From Paracentrotus lividus (lineage: Eukaryota; Echinodermata; Echinoidea; Camarodonta; Echinidae), in contig CALNVZ010003434.1 of the NCBI GenBank assembly GCA_940671915.1, positions 18,392,168 through 18,456,167 on the forward strand: a stretch of 64,000 bases of DNA, in the 5' to 3' direction. Position 1 is the stretch's first letter. Every line of letters starts with the position of its first letter. A program made the translations under genes and the position numbers. Below, one piece after another: positions 11,531-23,429 of this stretch. The notes below the pieces were generated by a model. That model did no database searches, was not told the origin of the DNA, and saw only the letters and a program-made list of their open reading frames with translations.

Positions 11531-13374
11531 TGGGGGGGGGTGGTTTCATTTAAAGCAGAAGGGAAGGATAGATAGGCCTATATATACATGTTTTTATTTT
11601 CTTCTTTTGTTAATTCATAATGCATAAGAAAGTAATTTTCGGAAATGGAGGGATCCACTAATAAGCAGTGCTTGTAGTGTATCAAACTGTATGGACCCCT
11701 TTTATGAATGTTAGATACGAGCATATTCATTCATGTGCGTCGATAACTTTGCCTGATCAGGATTTATTTATTTATTTTATTTTATTTATTTATGATATTT
11801 TTTTTTTTTCTTGGGGGGGGGGTGTAACATTAGTAAGGTGTGTGGAAACGAAAATTAATTTCTTATCTAAGCATCCGATAATAATTATAAATACCGATTT
11901 AAATTCCTTGAATTGGCCAGTTAGGACAATTAGTGTACACACGATATATTATGACCTCTTTTGAAAGTGTGGGTAGAATTTCACATTTGTTGACGATGAG
12001 CTAGATAGACTAAATCATCTCTCGTTATACCTAATATCCTGATATCTGAGGTCCTTAGGCTGCTCTAAAAATCTGCACAATACATATTAAATGAAAATAG
12101 AATATGCATTGCTCGGAGGTGTAACAACGATATGTTTTGATCATAGAGCATTAGGAGCAACACACTTAGGACAATAATAAAACACGGTTTTTGTTACGAA
12201 CATTAGGTGATTGAGGTTGAAACTAAGCTTGAATACCTTCATGATTAAGATCATGTCTTTCAAGATTGCACTGCACGTGAGACGTTGCGGATCAAAATGG
12301 AATTATCGAAATATCACAAATACACTCTTTAAAAAAATGAAGGGTCAAAATACATCCTTTCGGGGTCATACGCCATATTTATGCCGTACACGGTATGGCA
12401 GAGCCCAAATTGACTCGGAATGGCGCATACCCCCCCCCCCCTCACATTCTGGTATATTGGAGACCCTTCGCCATTCTGGGTACATCAGATGCAGTAGCGG
12501 ACGCAAGCTTACCTCATACAATTAAAAGTATCGGACCATGCCCAAACATAGTATAGCCGCTATCACTGTCCCCAGGTAGTTGTGCCTGCACGATCCTTTG
12601 TGAATGCTCTGGACATCTGGACATTTTTACTTGCAGACATTCAATCCCGTTCATCCGGTTCATCCCAAAATAACTCGTTTTACATAAATCTTTATCTTTC
12701 CAATCCACCTGTGATTTACAACGTCTCAAATGCCCTTTTTCATAAAAATCTAGACTACAACTAAATCACATCTCAGCGTCAATCAATTGCAGGACGTGTT
12801 AAAGCCTCTCTTGTCCGTCTTGAAACTCGAGTGTTCACTTGAAATACTATACCTCAACGGTAGGATCACCCTTCATAACTCCCCAAAAATAATAACGCGT
12901 GAACGTGCTCGCGTGTGCATTAAAAGCAGGGCTTTATTCCCTGACCTGTGGACAATAGGAAAAAATATATCCGAGGTCGTGTTTATATCCTGCTTGTCAA
13001 GTGAGGCAAGAATCAGCAAAGCCATGAAGGCAAAATTAACTTGATGAGCGTCTGAATTTGTTTATTTGTTCCTCTCTCAATTTTTCATATTTACAATAAT
13101 ATTAGAATTTACATACTTAAAACATGTTTGATGATGACACCTCAATTAGTCACAATGTGAACGACATTTTACATCACATGTAACCTTTAAGTGTGACGAC
13201 AACTTTTTCTTGTGCGGCCGCGAATTTACAAATTATCTTTATGATGTTCCATAGAATGTCGATTTAAATAAATCAGACCTTTTGCGTGAAACCTTCCAAA
13301 AATGGTAACTTTCTTGTAAACCTGACATTTGATTGGCTGCTAGCTGAGCAAAGTGTATCGTTATTACTATTAAT
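11531..13374. other. Unannotated DNA
   Basis: No gene recognised. There is a TTTA-rich tract at about 11765-11795 followed by poly-T and poly-G, and a poly-C run at about 12429-12442. Short frames at 12211-12525, 12514-12729 and 12787-13044 have no recognisable domain. Confidence 0.35.
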
Positions 13375-13375
13375 G

Positions 13376-13480
13376 GGACGGGGCTAAGGAGTTGGTCCAG
13401 CGGTGACATCCAGTGTAAGCACTGTGCATTTCCCTTTAAACTGACTCTAATCCAACGCAGGTTTGAATCCCAATCGCGTA
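13376..13480 (+). repeat. tRNA-derived SINE head (Pol III box A and box B)
   Basis: TGGTCCAGCGG at about 13391 fits the internal Pol III box A pattern (TGGYNNARNGG). GGTTTGAATCC at about 13451 fits box B (GGTTCGANNCC) with one change. The spacing of about 60 bp is right for a tRNA-derived promoter. The sequence between does not fold into a normal anticodon arm that I can recognise, so a SINE or tRNA pseudogene is preferred over a tRNA gene. Confidence 0.45.
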
Positions 13481-13499
13481 TGACAGGAACTCGGCCCAA

Positions 13500-13656
13500 G
13501 TCAAATCTCTTTGGACCATAAAAATCAGTTCGACTTAAAAGGAATTCGACTAAGGAGAAATGAATAATACATGTCCTGTATAATCTCGACTTAACAATAA
13601 TTCAACCCAGGTGATTATTCGACTTATAAAAGGTCGACTTATGCAGCGTTGACTGT
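13500..13656. mobile_element. Possible terminal fragment of a pogo/Tigger-like element
   Basis: Repeated GTCGACTT/TTCGACTTA words lead to GCAGCGTTGACTGTA at the right, with TA after CTG. The left end was not found. This is inferred from general resemblance only. Confidence 0.25.
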
Positions 13657-13689
13657 ATCATTATTGATTGACACTCGTTCATATACCTT

Positions 13690-13889
13690 AAAAGGTGACA
13701 CGACAATTGCTACTACTACTTGCTCCGGGATTTACTTCGTCAAAGATATAGGGTTAGGGCTAGGGTTGCAATAGCGTTTTGTGTTATAGGTTAAGGGAAT
13801 GGCGTATTGTTGAGTCCAGGGTTGAAGTTGGTCCTTCCATTATTGTATGTAATTTGCAGCGGAGCAATTTTCGGCGGAGCAATTGTCAT
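13690..13889. mobile_element. Mini-foldback element related to the 25.66-kb element
   Basis: The left end carries ACGACAATTGCTAC and TTGCTCCGGG. The right end carries the inverse-oriented unit CGGCGGAGCAATTGTCATGG. Both derive from the 15-bp unit that builds the large foldback arms. The internal part contains GGGTTAGGGCTAGGGTTGCA and GGGTTGAAGTTGGTCC. A second copy with the same internal words is split across 35167-35261 and 37002-37090. Confidence 0.6.
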
Positions 13890-16329
13890 GGAACTACCCC
13901 AAAACCGACCACTTGTAATATTATATGAACACAGCTTAACACAGTCAACACAGAGTGTAATTCCTTGAGGATGGTGCAGTTCTTGTGACAGTGACTTTGA
14001 TAACGACGTGAGATTCTCAATCTTCTTTCTTCCTGTTCCAGGTCATCATCGGGAATCAGGTCAGTTTCAATTCGGAATAAGAAACCCGATGCCGAGTTTG
14101 TACACGTGGTCATTGCGTTTATGCATGCATCGTGTGGAGTTAAGCACGTCTTGAGCTCCGGTTTCGCCCAGCTCATAGCAAGGAATTAGGCCTACAACAA
14201 TCATTCAAGCCTCGACACTTATGGATATCAATAAAAGTACAAAATGTTTTGTGTTTATGGGATGTTTGTTTGTTTTTGTTTGTTTGTTTTTGTAATGCTT
14301 GTGCATATGTCTTGATTTGTATTATAATGATGCGTAAAAGCGTTTTATTTTGGTTGAAATGAGGAATTACAATGTTACTCATGCAATAATATCATTCGGC
14401 AATTTTAGAGGTAACACTTGAGAGGTAATTACCCTGGCGGTCGTCGCCTGGGCTTGTTATGGACTATGGATTAGGAAAATACAACAACAGAATACAACCA
14501 AAGATCTTTGCACGGAGTTGTCATTAAGGTCCAATCGGCCTATGCCATTTATCATGTGAGGCACTAGCATTTTGTATTACTGAGGATGCTTTCACTTTTT
14601 ACTACTAGGCCTACTCGTCAAGCTCGTATAATCCCGCAGTGTCAACCTAAATCACCGTGTTTGGGGCGGGAGATTATTATCAATGGACAAAATCTTTAAT
14701 TTCACGATCGAGATTCAAGCACACACCCTGAAGGCACTGATTAAACTGAAAGAAATCGTACAAATCAGCTCGACAAGAGAATACAATCTACGGTCCACTG
14801 AGATCGGTTACCCTCGTTCAAAAGGCACGGATGGGACCAAAGGCGAAACCTTGGGGTGACTGTCATAAGATTCCTCGCGAACGGTTCATTCCGTTATTTT
14901 TGGCGGGAAATGGGGCGCCAGTAAAGCGACCAAGTTCGTCACCTTCGAGCCATGATCTAGATTGCGAAGGGATAAATTAATAGATTAGCAGTAGACATTT
15001 GAAACTAAAAGGTCAGTTGGGATACAATTTAGATTATTCACGCGTCCGGTGCTTTTGAAATATGCAAGCCTACATCAAATATCGTGGGTATTACACTAGC
15101 TTAGTTAAAGTTAGTTAACTGCGAAAACGAGATTGTGATGTGCCACATAATGTGACAGCAAAGCTTTATTAAATACTTAAATTGGGTGTAAACCTAGAAC
15201 GAACTTTATTTTTGAAATAGAAAAAAAAAATAAGAGAAACGTAATGAGAAAAGGTTTGAACAAGATAATGACGATTACAAATACGACTTTTGAAAGTTTT
15301 ATTTTGTGACACTTATGTTGACTGTAAATTCACAAATAGTAATTCTTCTGATAATATGAATTATTTTGCCTCGGTATATTATTATTATTATTTGTATTTT
15401 TGTACAAAACATGCGTTTCTTAAATAGATCTAATGTCGGATTGATCAAACGATAGACAGAAAAGGGCAATTTATGGAATTTACAATGCACGGCGAATCGG
15501 AGAGCAGTTCACAAGTGACGACATAAAATCATAATGGACATTTTAATCATCAAATCTTCACCAATATGCTTTTGTTTTATATCAAAACCAAATTAATGTC
15601 AGTGTGTGCATCCCTTATAATAACCTAACGTTAACAGTTCGGAGATGAAAGGGAAAATAATCATGATAAAGGGTGAAAAATTGTCCACTTTTATAGGGAA
15701 TCTAGTGTAGTGGGAAAGATGAAAAAAAAATATTGTCAGCTTTCCTGCTATTTTAATGCTAGAAAGGATATCATAGTAAAAACGTCGACTGTAAAGGACT
15801 GCTCTTCAATTACCCTAATAGTCATGATACGACTCACAATAATACCCAACAGCTGATATATTTGGGTCTCGAACATTTTGTGTTGTCCCATGCATGCATT
15901 TCTGTGTAAGTGAATGTGATTGTAAGCAAAATTAGGTTCATTTCTTATCATTTTCACTATTCCAAAACCTCACAATAGTGCTTAGGTAAACTGTTACCAA
16001 CCTTTCAATATCACTTTTAGACAGTGTCTCCCATATTTCAATCTCATGACCGGAACAATAATTTAACTTTAAGCACAAACACAATTTTATCCATAGTTAG
16101 TTGTCAAGTACCAGCACCATTACTAATTAACAGTGTGGCGCCGTCTTTACTCTTACTCATCATCTTCTATAGCAGTCTGTATAAAGGTTTATCTTTGGTG
16201 TCTACTCTTCTGTATCAAATTCAAGCCACGAGCTTCTTTCTCAGTTCAAGTGCATGTAGACGTGATGTTGAAAATACCGCTCCTGTTTATCCACGGAACC
16301 CTTGCATTATGCATGGTCTAAGGCGCTGG
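13890..16329. other. Mostly unique DNA, possible regulatory sequence, no recognised gene
   Basis: 13886-14176 holds a 96-codon minus-strand frame of ordinary composition but without a known domain. It could be an exon but nothing supports it. 14640-14960 is less repetitive and CpG-richer than average and contains TTTGGCGGGAAA at 14899, a strong match to the E2F motif. The rest is AT-rich. Confidence 0.35.
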
Positions 16330-16339
16330 TATATATAAA
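16330..16339 (+). promoter_or_regulatory. Possible TATA box
   Basis: TATATATAAAG preceded by GGCGCTGG and followed 20-30 bp downstream by CTGCCTCAGCGCTGC. A match of this quality is not rare in AT-rich DNA, and no gene is recognised downstream. Confidence 0.15.
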
Positions 16340-17430
16340 GCCTTGGTCTGTATCTATAAAAACGGGCAACGACTGCCTCAGCGCTGCAGAACATATCATA
16401 GAATTGCAATAAACTTGCGAGTGAAAGTGGTACTTATGGCAAGAAAATAAATGTTTACCGACTGCCAATGAGGATAATTTAGGACAACCTCTCAAGTTTT
16501 CTCTGGCGTTTTGACCCAAATAAGCGTCAACCGTAGGAAAGAACTTTGAGGATTGAGTACCGTGAATAATTCACTTGTATCTGAAAGTAATAACTGCGCC
16601 AAAGAGATGAACCGACCGACAAGAATAACTAGAATTTTGACCATTCGGGATGAGGTCATTTTGGGGGGGGTTCAGACTCGCATGGGTCTTATCAATGTGA
16701 CGAAGTTTGCTTGCAGCAGCGGATCCAAGATTTTTAAATGTGTGTGTGTGTGGGGGGGGGGAGAGGTGTGCAGCAGGCAAATGAGCGGTTTGGGAGGGAA
16801 AAAAAAGAAAAAGAAAAGAAAAGTGGCTACGCACCTCCCCTTCTGTAAATAGACATCGACCATCTCAATATCAGTATATTTGTCTGTTTGTCGTTAGTCT
16901 ATCGTGAAGAATGAAATAGCTGTCTGATTACGCTAAACAATATTTATTCTTAATACGATAATTTTATTTTTTATTTCTTATTTTTTTTTAAATTATTTAT
17001 TTTATACCCTGTTTTGCTTAAGACTACAAGGAGCAAAGACTGCCATCTGGTATCTTTATCTAAAATAAATGTTCATCCTATTAACCACCATCGACAGAAT
17101 GCGATTTGGAATTCTTTGAGGGTCATGCACTGTACTAGAAAGGTTAATGAGACTTTATATTCATTTTATTGATAATTTTTTTTTTTTAACTTCTCAGGTA
17201 AAAAAAAAAAAAAAAAAAAAAACGAACTGACATGACCTAGATTATCGCTAGGGGTAAGTGTACGTGACGCCAACAGAGCTGACATCTTAATTTATGGCGG
17301 GAAATGTTGGTGAGGAATATTGACCTATAAGTAGCACGTGGTCTTGATCCTCCCATCACTCTGACTGTGGTTATGCGCACATGATAAGCATTTAAAGTGA
17401 CCAAAAGACATTGATATGTTACAAACAACA
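16340..17430. other. Unannotated DNA with short homopolymers
   Basis: There is a TG/G run at 16739-16762, a poly-A run at about 17200-17222, and TGGCGGGAAA (E2F-like core) at 17295. No gene recognised. Confidence 0.35.
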
Positions 17431-17431
17431 A

Positions 17432-17485
<54 letters not shown>
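17431..17485 (+). repeat. Poly-A tract (~55 bp)
   Basis: An uninterrupted A run. No retroelement body is recognisable upstream of it, so it cannot be assigned to a LINE or SINE tail. Confidence 0.9.
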
Positions 17486-17490
<5 letters not shown>

Positions 17491-18063
17491 GAAGAAAAAG
17501 TTCTGATTATATACACTGAAAAGAGCATTTCGAGTATACAGTGTAGGTTGGTATCATTGATTATAGTGCGAATCGAAGTGATAAAGGGGTAGCTGCCCAT
17601 CTTCTTTGCGAGATAAAAACGAAGAGGGATATGATCGCAGGAATCGCGATCGGGGTAGTGACAGAAGTAGCATTTCGGTCACTATCGTGGTTCTTTTGGT
17701 CGTGTCAAATGTCATTGATTTTTTTGGGGAAAATCCCGATCGTGCTCAAATAATCATGCAGAACCGTTGCCCTCAGTCGGTGGTCCATCTTTTATCTGGC
17801 CATAAGTTTGATTAATACAGGAATTTTCTTGGCGTATGCAAAGCAAGATCAAGTTTGATAATTACACCAATCTGGTAATGGATAGTATGTAAATACCAGC
17901 CTTTATATTAAATAACGCTTTAAGATTTGTCTTCGTCTACACGAAACAATTCTTCCAAATAATAGTAGTTTCCTACAAGGCATAATTATGTTTTGTTGTC
18001 AAGTTTAAATGCTATCATCACAATCATCACAGGTTGAAATAAATATGAGGAATTAACGTGAAG
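17486..18063. other. Unannotated DNA
   Basis: Nothing recognised. Confidence 0.35.
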
Positions 18064-18200
18064 ATGGTGAGAGTGGGTGAGTGAGTGAGAGAGAGAGAGA
18101 GAGACAGACAGGCAGACAGATAGACAAAGAGAAAGCAAAAGAGAACCAAACAGAGCGAGAAATAAAGAGACAGAGATACGGAAAAACCGAGATATTGGAG
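18064..18200 (+). repeat. (GA)n-rich low-complexity tract
   Basis: GAGTGAGTGAGAGAGAGAGA followed by degenerate GACAGA/GAAA words. The 179-codon minus-strand frame 18027-18566 runs through it. Its first ~100 residues are of normal composition but match no family I recognise. Confidence 0.85.
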
Positions 18201-18639
18201 AAAATGAAAGAGAGGGGGCAAGAGAAAGTAGCCGATGGAGTAACATGGGGCAAAACGATGATGCGGTTTCAGCGCATGTAATAAAACCAGTGAACTCAAA
18301 CTGTCAAAAAGCGGCCTTTTGCTCCCATCTAGACGAGATTCCTCGGGAAACAGAATATAGGTGCAGACCCCTTGACATACCCAGGATCTCCCGCTAACCG
18401 AAATACCTCCGTACCAGGTTGCCCCACATCTCTGTCGAGTGGACATCCTAAAGGCATTGTTGGATTGGATACAGAGGTATATCAAGACCAATTTGAATAA
18501 CAAAGGGGTGTCGGCAAAACTTGGTCGACAGAATGGATTAAAATTTGATTTCGATTCCCCAAACATGCCAAAGCATTAAAAAAAAAAAAACATAAAGAAA
18601 TACAAATTTAGCGAAGACGATGCATATAACCATTTGGCA

Positions 18640-18720
18640 CTTTAATAATAATGATAATTCTAAATTTGTAAAGCGCACTTTTCTGTCTATGAAAGGCATT
18701 CAAGGCGCACAAAAACATAA
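18640..18720 (+). repeat. Dispersed repeat with (AAT)n head, truncated copy
   Basis: AATAATAATGATAATTC leads into TTTGTAAAGCGCACTTTTC and TTCAAGGCGCA. The same order of words (AAT run, AGTGCTTTTCC, AAGGGCTTTACA) is seen at 48119-48420, so the two are copies of one dispersed, SINE-like family. Confidence 0.5.
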
Positions 18721-20219
18721 TACAATCTTCATACAAACCATCAACTAATATAATTATGTCAAACTGAAATGTCAAATTAGATGACAATGATTTTACAATC
18801 TTATAGATTCATTGACAGGACAACTTTGTGAATAACTTATACGCATTTTTTTCCAGATATAAATTATTTCGATGCATGAGTTTCGACATCCCAACCCCTC
18901 GCCTTGCTTGTAGCCTTCGCCATGCTTGTTCGACGCCATTGGACGTAAAACGTCAGCCGTTTGTTAGATGTCAAGCCGGTTATTGATAGGTATAGATCGG
19001 TTGTTAATGCCTTAGGGTTAAATGAAATCCCAACTGTTTGTATGTACGTAGCCTACCAAATGATAACATGGAGGGGTAAAAGAGAAAGATAGATTTATTG
19101 AAAGGTTCAAAACTTAACGTCAAATACTTTTCATACAATTAATTAAAAAAAAAAAAAAACGAATAATAATATAGCATTTTGAAAAAGAAAAAGAAACCAA
19201 AGAAATGAGGACTTGTTTGGGAGACTTCACCGTTTTTTTTTTTTTTAAACCTGAACATGCGATTGCAAAATTGATTTTGCACATAATGTAATATACTATA
19301 TTATTTGATTCTCTGTAGCCGTTTGGAAGATATTATCTATGATCCATCGCTTCAAGTGGCGGGGTACAATGTTTTCAAACAAATTTTATTAGAATGACGC
19401 ATTTACTGACTTTTACCGTTCTTGATTTCATTTATGTAGACGAGAGGTCAGCGGATCCTGGATTTGGAGCATGCTTTCACAGACACACCTTGAAATAAGG
19501 ATAGAGAGGCGTCGACGGCACTGCTCTTGAAAATCAATACAACATGTCAGAGGGAAACCGCCCTCACCACCATGCACACATCCCAAAAAATAATTTGAGA
19601 GAGGGCATATTCCAAATCTTAAAATACTCAAATATTCGCTGTTTGTTATTATTAAGTTTATTATTTCTTTTTACCTTATATTTTACATTTTCCATTTGTA
19701 AATTTCGACCTATTAACAATTTAAAAAAAAGCCCCCCCCCCCCACGATTCCCATAACAAAATAACTTTTGTGTTTTTTCCTCATAAATTCCAAAGAAACG
19801 GAAGAAAAACTTTCTAAAACAAAACCTTGGGTAGACAACCAAACCTTAGGCCTATCCCAATCCCCCTTAAAAAGGGAAAGAAAAAGGAGGCAAAGAAAAA
19901 AAAAACAAAAAAGGGGGGGGGGATACAAAAATCACACACAAAAAAGAGAGAAGAAATGCATTTTCGTGGGAAAAAAATGAGAACACACACCGTAAGCACT
20001 GCGAGACAAAAAAGCAGACAACGATTTTCACACTAGTCGATACCGATACACACCCTCCTCCCCGCCACTCATCTGGTAATACGGCTGTGGTTGTCACCTG
20101 ATCGTTTTATCGATTGAGATTTGTCATGTGATCAATTGACGGCTGATGCGGCTGTTTTCAGGCTCGTTCACATAACGCCCTGGTTAACCATGGCGGATCA
20201 CAAGGTATCTTCTGGCATG
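18721..20219. other. Unannotated, many homopolymer runs
   Basis: A-runs at about 19146-19160, a T-run at about 19234-19246, C-runs at 19732-19743, and an A/G-rich tract at 19860-19980. Frames here encode strings of Lys or Phe and are not genes. Confidence 0.4.
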
Positions 20220-20358
20220 CAGTGGCGGATCCAGGCGGGGGCGCAGAGGACACCCCTAATAATTTGAAAACCGCTCATTGACTGTACATGTTAAAATCGG
20301 ACAATTTCGGCGGCGCCCCCCCCCCCACCCTAATCCTGAAATCCTGTATCCGTCACTG
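20220..20358. mobile_element. hAT-like MITE
   Basis: The left end CAGTGGCGGATCCAGG and the right end …CTGTATCCGTCACTG form an imperfect inverted repeat of about 15 bp. The middle holds a G-run and a C-run of opposite strand sense. CAGTG ends with a GGATCC core are typical of hAT-type miniature elements. I could not fix an 8-bp target duplication. Confidence 0.55.
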
Positions 20359-21331
20359 GGCATATGCACAATCCCATCCTATTTAGGATTCTTTAATATC
20401 CTCTATTCGAGATAGGTTTTGTAACGTATGTAAAAAAAATAATTTAAATTTCAAAACAGATTTAAAGTTAGGGTTGTTGGTGCTTAGTGGTTTTGTATCT
20501 TCGGAAGATATTGAGCTACAATGAGTTATTAATATTCCTCCCTCTTGGTAAGATACAGGGATTACCTTGCAGTACAATATCAAGGTCATTTTCTTTGGAC
20601 TCATCGCTATGATAGGAGTAATGTATCCAGGCTAATGGATTAAGGAATGCCAGAATTAAAGCTCCAAAATAACAGAGAAAACTTCTAGAAAGCACAAACA
20701 CTGTCCAATGACGCTCATGGCGCTAGCAACAGTTCTCTTTGTTGGAGGAACCTATATGTAACGTATATGCAACAAAATACAAATTAAAGTTACATGTATA
20801 CTAATAAAAAATCAAAATCAAATTACATATAGTCCTCTATCTTAGGTAGATATGGAACTACTTTTAAGTATTATTTGATATTCTTTCGCCTATACTAACT
20901 CACGGGGGGGGGGGACCCCTCATCATGAATTACAGTGCGTCCTAGAAAAAGAAATGTATACCCAACTTTGATAGCCTCATATTGAAAAGTATTATAATCT
21001 TTAAAAAAAAACAACAACATGTGAATAAAGACTCATATTCATGTCAAACCAAATTTGATGCCTGTGTCTGCACGGATAACTGAACAATATGGCCTTTAAA
21101 ACAAACCGTCTTGTGTTTTTATTCATTTTACTATTTTGACGGTATCCCTGGCTTCCTAAACATTGTCTTCTGTTTGATGTAACCCAATTGCAAGAAATAA
21201 GCCAGACAGAAGTAAATTTTAATACGAGGACATCAACATTTGGGTATATTCTTCAAGGATACATCGAATACGGTATCTGTACATCATTAAGGTTAACATT
21301 TATATAAAACAAGGACAAACTGAAGGGAAGC
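20359..21331. other. Unannotated DNA
   Basis: Nothing recognised. A G-run is at about 20905-20914. Confidence 0.35.
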
Positions 21332-21598
21332 TACACTCTAAAATCTTAAGTGCTCATTTTAGCACTTCAGAGGCTGAAATCCGCGCTTTTTAAGAGCTTA
21401 CATAGTGACTGCACTCAAAGTGCTGTTTCAGCACTTTCACGTGAGCTGGACTTTCAGCAAAAATGGGCAAAAATGGCGTGACTTCGTTGGGATTCGGACC
21501 TGGGTCCCCTGCATGAGAAGCGCTGACTATTGAATTACAATCGGCCATAATATTCTTTACTCGCGTATACTCTACCCATTAACTTTTTAAAGAGTGTA
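21332..21598. mobile_element. TA-bordered element carrying a tRNA-like segment
   Basis: The ends are TACACTCTAAAATCTTAAG and …CTTTTTAAAGAGTGTA, an imperfect inverted repeat including TA. The left half has inverted copies of AGTGCT/AGCACT. The right half (21484-21549, minus strand) reads like a tRNA body: TTCAATAGTCAGCGCTTCTC is box-A-like, followed by GGTCCGAATCC, which fits box B. The element therefore seems to combine MITE ends with a tRNA-derived portion. Confidence 0.5.
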
Positions 21599-21966
21599 CT
21601 AGCTTGAAGTCGGGAAAGGTTTTAATATAGATGTTCTTGAGCTGTAACACGAGATGGTGCCCAAGGTTAGACGCGGCATTACGACCTCTCTAATTGCGGG
21701 GAAATCAAGGCTCGTTAATATCTCATATTGCACCATTTGAATAGATCCTTATAATGAACCTTTTAAACCTTTGTAGCCACATTATAGCATTCGATCTCAT
21801 TTTATAATTTGATCTCATTTTGTGGTTACCTGCTAGCGTCAACTCACTTTAGAATATTACCCGCCCTATATTCTAACGAGTTTGTCTGTGCAAGACGTAG
21901 GCAGAAAAGGAGGTCCTCCCCCCCCCCCAAAAAAAAATAAATAAATACAAAAAAAAAAAAAATAAT
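21599..21966. other. Unannotated DNA
   Basis: Nothing recognised. C-run and A-run at about 21918-21965. Confidence 0.35.
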
Positions 21967-21970
21967 GACA

Positions 21971-22053
<83 letters not shown>

Positions 22054-22056
22054 AAT
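21967..22056 (+). repeat. (AAAT)n microsatellite
   Basis: About 20 tandem AAAT units. The minus-strand frame of Leu-Phe-Ile-Tyr repeats is its translation. Confidence 0.95.
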
Positions 22057-22435
22057 AAATATTTTAAAAAATCGTGAGGAAAGATCGTGCATTCCTATCG
22101 AGTCACATTTTAATGCAAAATTCGTATATTCTTATTTTCAACAGAAAGAAGAAAAAGAAGACTTAGGCCTATAAGATGGAATATTATAGAACACATTTTT
22201 CATGTTTCATCCCCCTTCTTTTTGACATAGGCCTATATGTGATACATAATTATAAAAGGAAATGTCTTAATATAACTGGAAATTACAGATTCATAAAAAA
22301 AAAAAAAAACAGATTGAAGGGATCCAAAGAAAAGAACAACGTTCCTTTAAATTTTGCCTTACATACATACTCTCTAAATATAAACGAGTGAATATCCACT
22401 TGTTCAAGGAGTTATTTGAAGGACAACATGTTTTT

Positions 22436-22620
22436 CAGTGGAAAACCACTCTGAGAGGAGTGAAAGTTGTCATTTGGATAGCAAGTTTCTACTCTTACAC
22501 AGCTAACAGTTCACTTCCACACTCATTTTAGATTGAGATTTTACCACTCGAAAATGTGTTGTCCAACGTTTCACTCCCTTCACTCCTTTTTCCACTCTTT
22601 ACACTCGTCTTACATTTTAG
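22436..22620. mobile_element. Imperfect inverted repeat, MITE-like
   Basis: The left side CAGTGGAAAACCACTCTGAG and GGAGTGAAAG are mirrored on the right by TTTCACTCCC, CACTCC and TTTTTCCACTC. The ends are diffuse. Confidence 0.35.
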
Positions 22621-22854
22621 AGAATATGGATAACAAAGAACTAGGACAATAACAAGACAAGATCATGTCTACTGATAGAAAAATAATCAATGAAATGCCG
22701 TCTGCCATGTCTGTACCGCCCCAAACTGCAAATCCAATACCTTTATGGCTACCCCACGCTCCTGGCGTTTACTCAAAGATATCAAAATATATTATAGAGG
22801 TTTCAAAGAATTCAATGTGCTTTAGGCAAATCACATGTCGACTTCGCCGTGACC

Positions 22855-23110
22855 TACAGCCTGGGTAAAAATTATTAGACCAAGCTCATTCTCTGTTTTG
22901 GGACAAGAGCATCACTTGCATTAGTAAAAATAATAATAGTAATAATAGTAATAAATAAATAAATAAACGGGGGGTCTATATAAGTACTGAATATTGTAGG
23001 TACAGTTAGTCTGGGTTTAATATCTTTGTTATAACACACAAAGCGAGAATCCAGCACACTGAAACCCTTATGAACAAGATTTTGGTCTAATTATTTTTTC
23101 CCGGGCTGTA
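22855..23110. mobile_element. Tc1/mariner-type MITE, TA-flanked, 252 bp
   Basis: TA then CAGCCTGGGTAAAAATTATT at the left, and the matching reverse complement ending GGGCTG then TA at the right (inverted repeat about 28 bp with a few changes). The interior has no transposase. It sits inside the first unit of the ~300-bp tandem array. Confidence 0.75.
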
Positions 23111-23246
23111 TAAATTGTGGCGACATGAATATATAGGCCCATCGATTGTTACATTCCATTTGCTGGCATAAGAGAGTGCGCCCCTGTTACAGGGCGCAGG
23201 ATCGTATGACTTTTGATAGAACAATATTATGTACTAGTAAAATATA

Positions 23247-23429
23247 TTAACCACTTGACTGCTGCATGGCGCTAATTACACAGTACGGGTATTACCAGCA
23301 TGCTGCTGGTGATACCCGACAGACAAAGCTCAGACAATAGCATGATCATTTATATTATATTACGTGGTCCGCGCAAAATGCGCAAACGCCAACCACGTAA
23401 TATTACGTGGTCCGCAGCCAAATGGTTAA
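23247..23429. mobile_element. piggyBac-type MITE, TTAA-flanked, 175 bp
   Basis: TTAA borders both sides (23247-23250 and 23426-23429). The ends CCACTTGACTGCTGC and GCAGCCAAATGG are inverted repeats of about 12 bp with mismatches. The interior holds inverted copies of ATTACGTGGTCCGC and a CAGCATGCTGCTG palindrome. The TTAA target is the hallmark of piggyBac elements. It is inserted in the ~300-bp tandem array. Confidence 0.75.

Noticed and set aside
13745..13770. Telomere-like GGGTTAGGGCTAGGG
   Set aside because: Only two imperfect units, and they are part of the mini-foldback interior, shared in degraded form with the copy at 35.2 kb.
13886..14176. 96-codon minus-strand frame starting MSWAKPELKTCLTPHDACIN
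   Set aside because: Composition is ordinary but there is no domain. It begins directly beside a mini-foldback. Left as unsupported.
16340..16852. Gene downstream of the TATA-like site
   Set aside because: Frames are short, overlap on both strands and include a G-run. No splice pattern could be built.
18027..18566. 179-codon minus-strand frame
   Set aside because: The last third is a translated GA repeat and the rest matches no family I know. No splice or promoter evidence.
21484..21549. Possible tRNA gene on the minus strand
   Set aside because: Box-like motifs are present but paired stems of a full cloverleaf are not evident, and it lies inside an inverted-repeat element.
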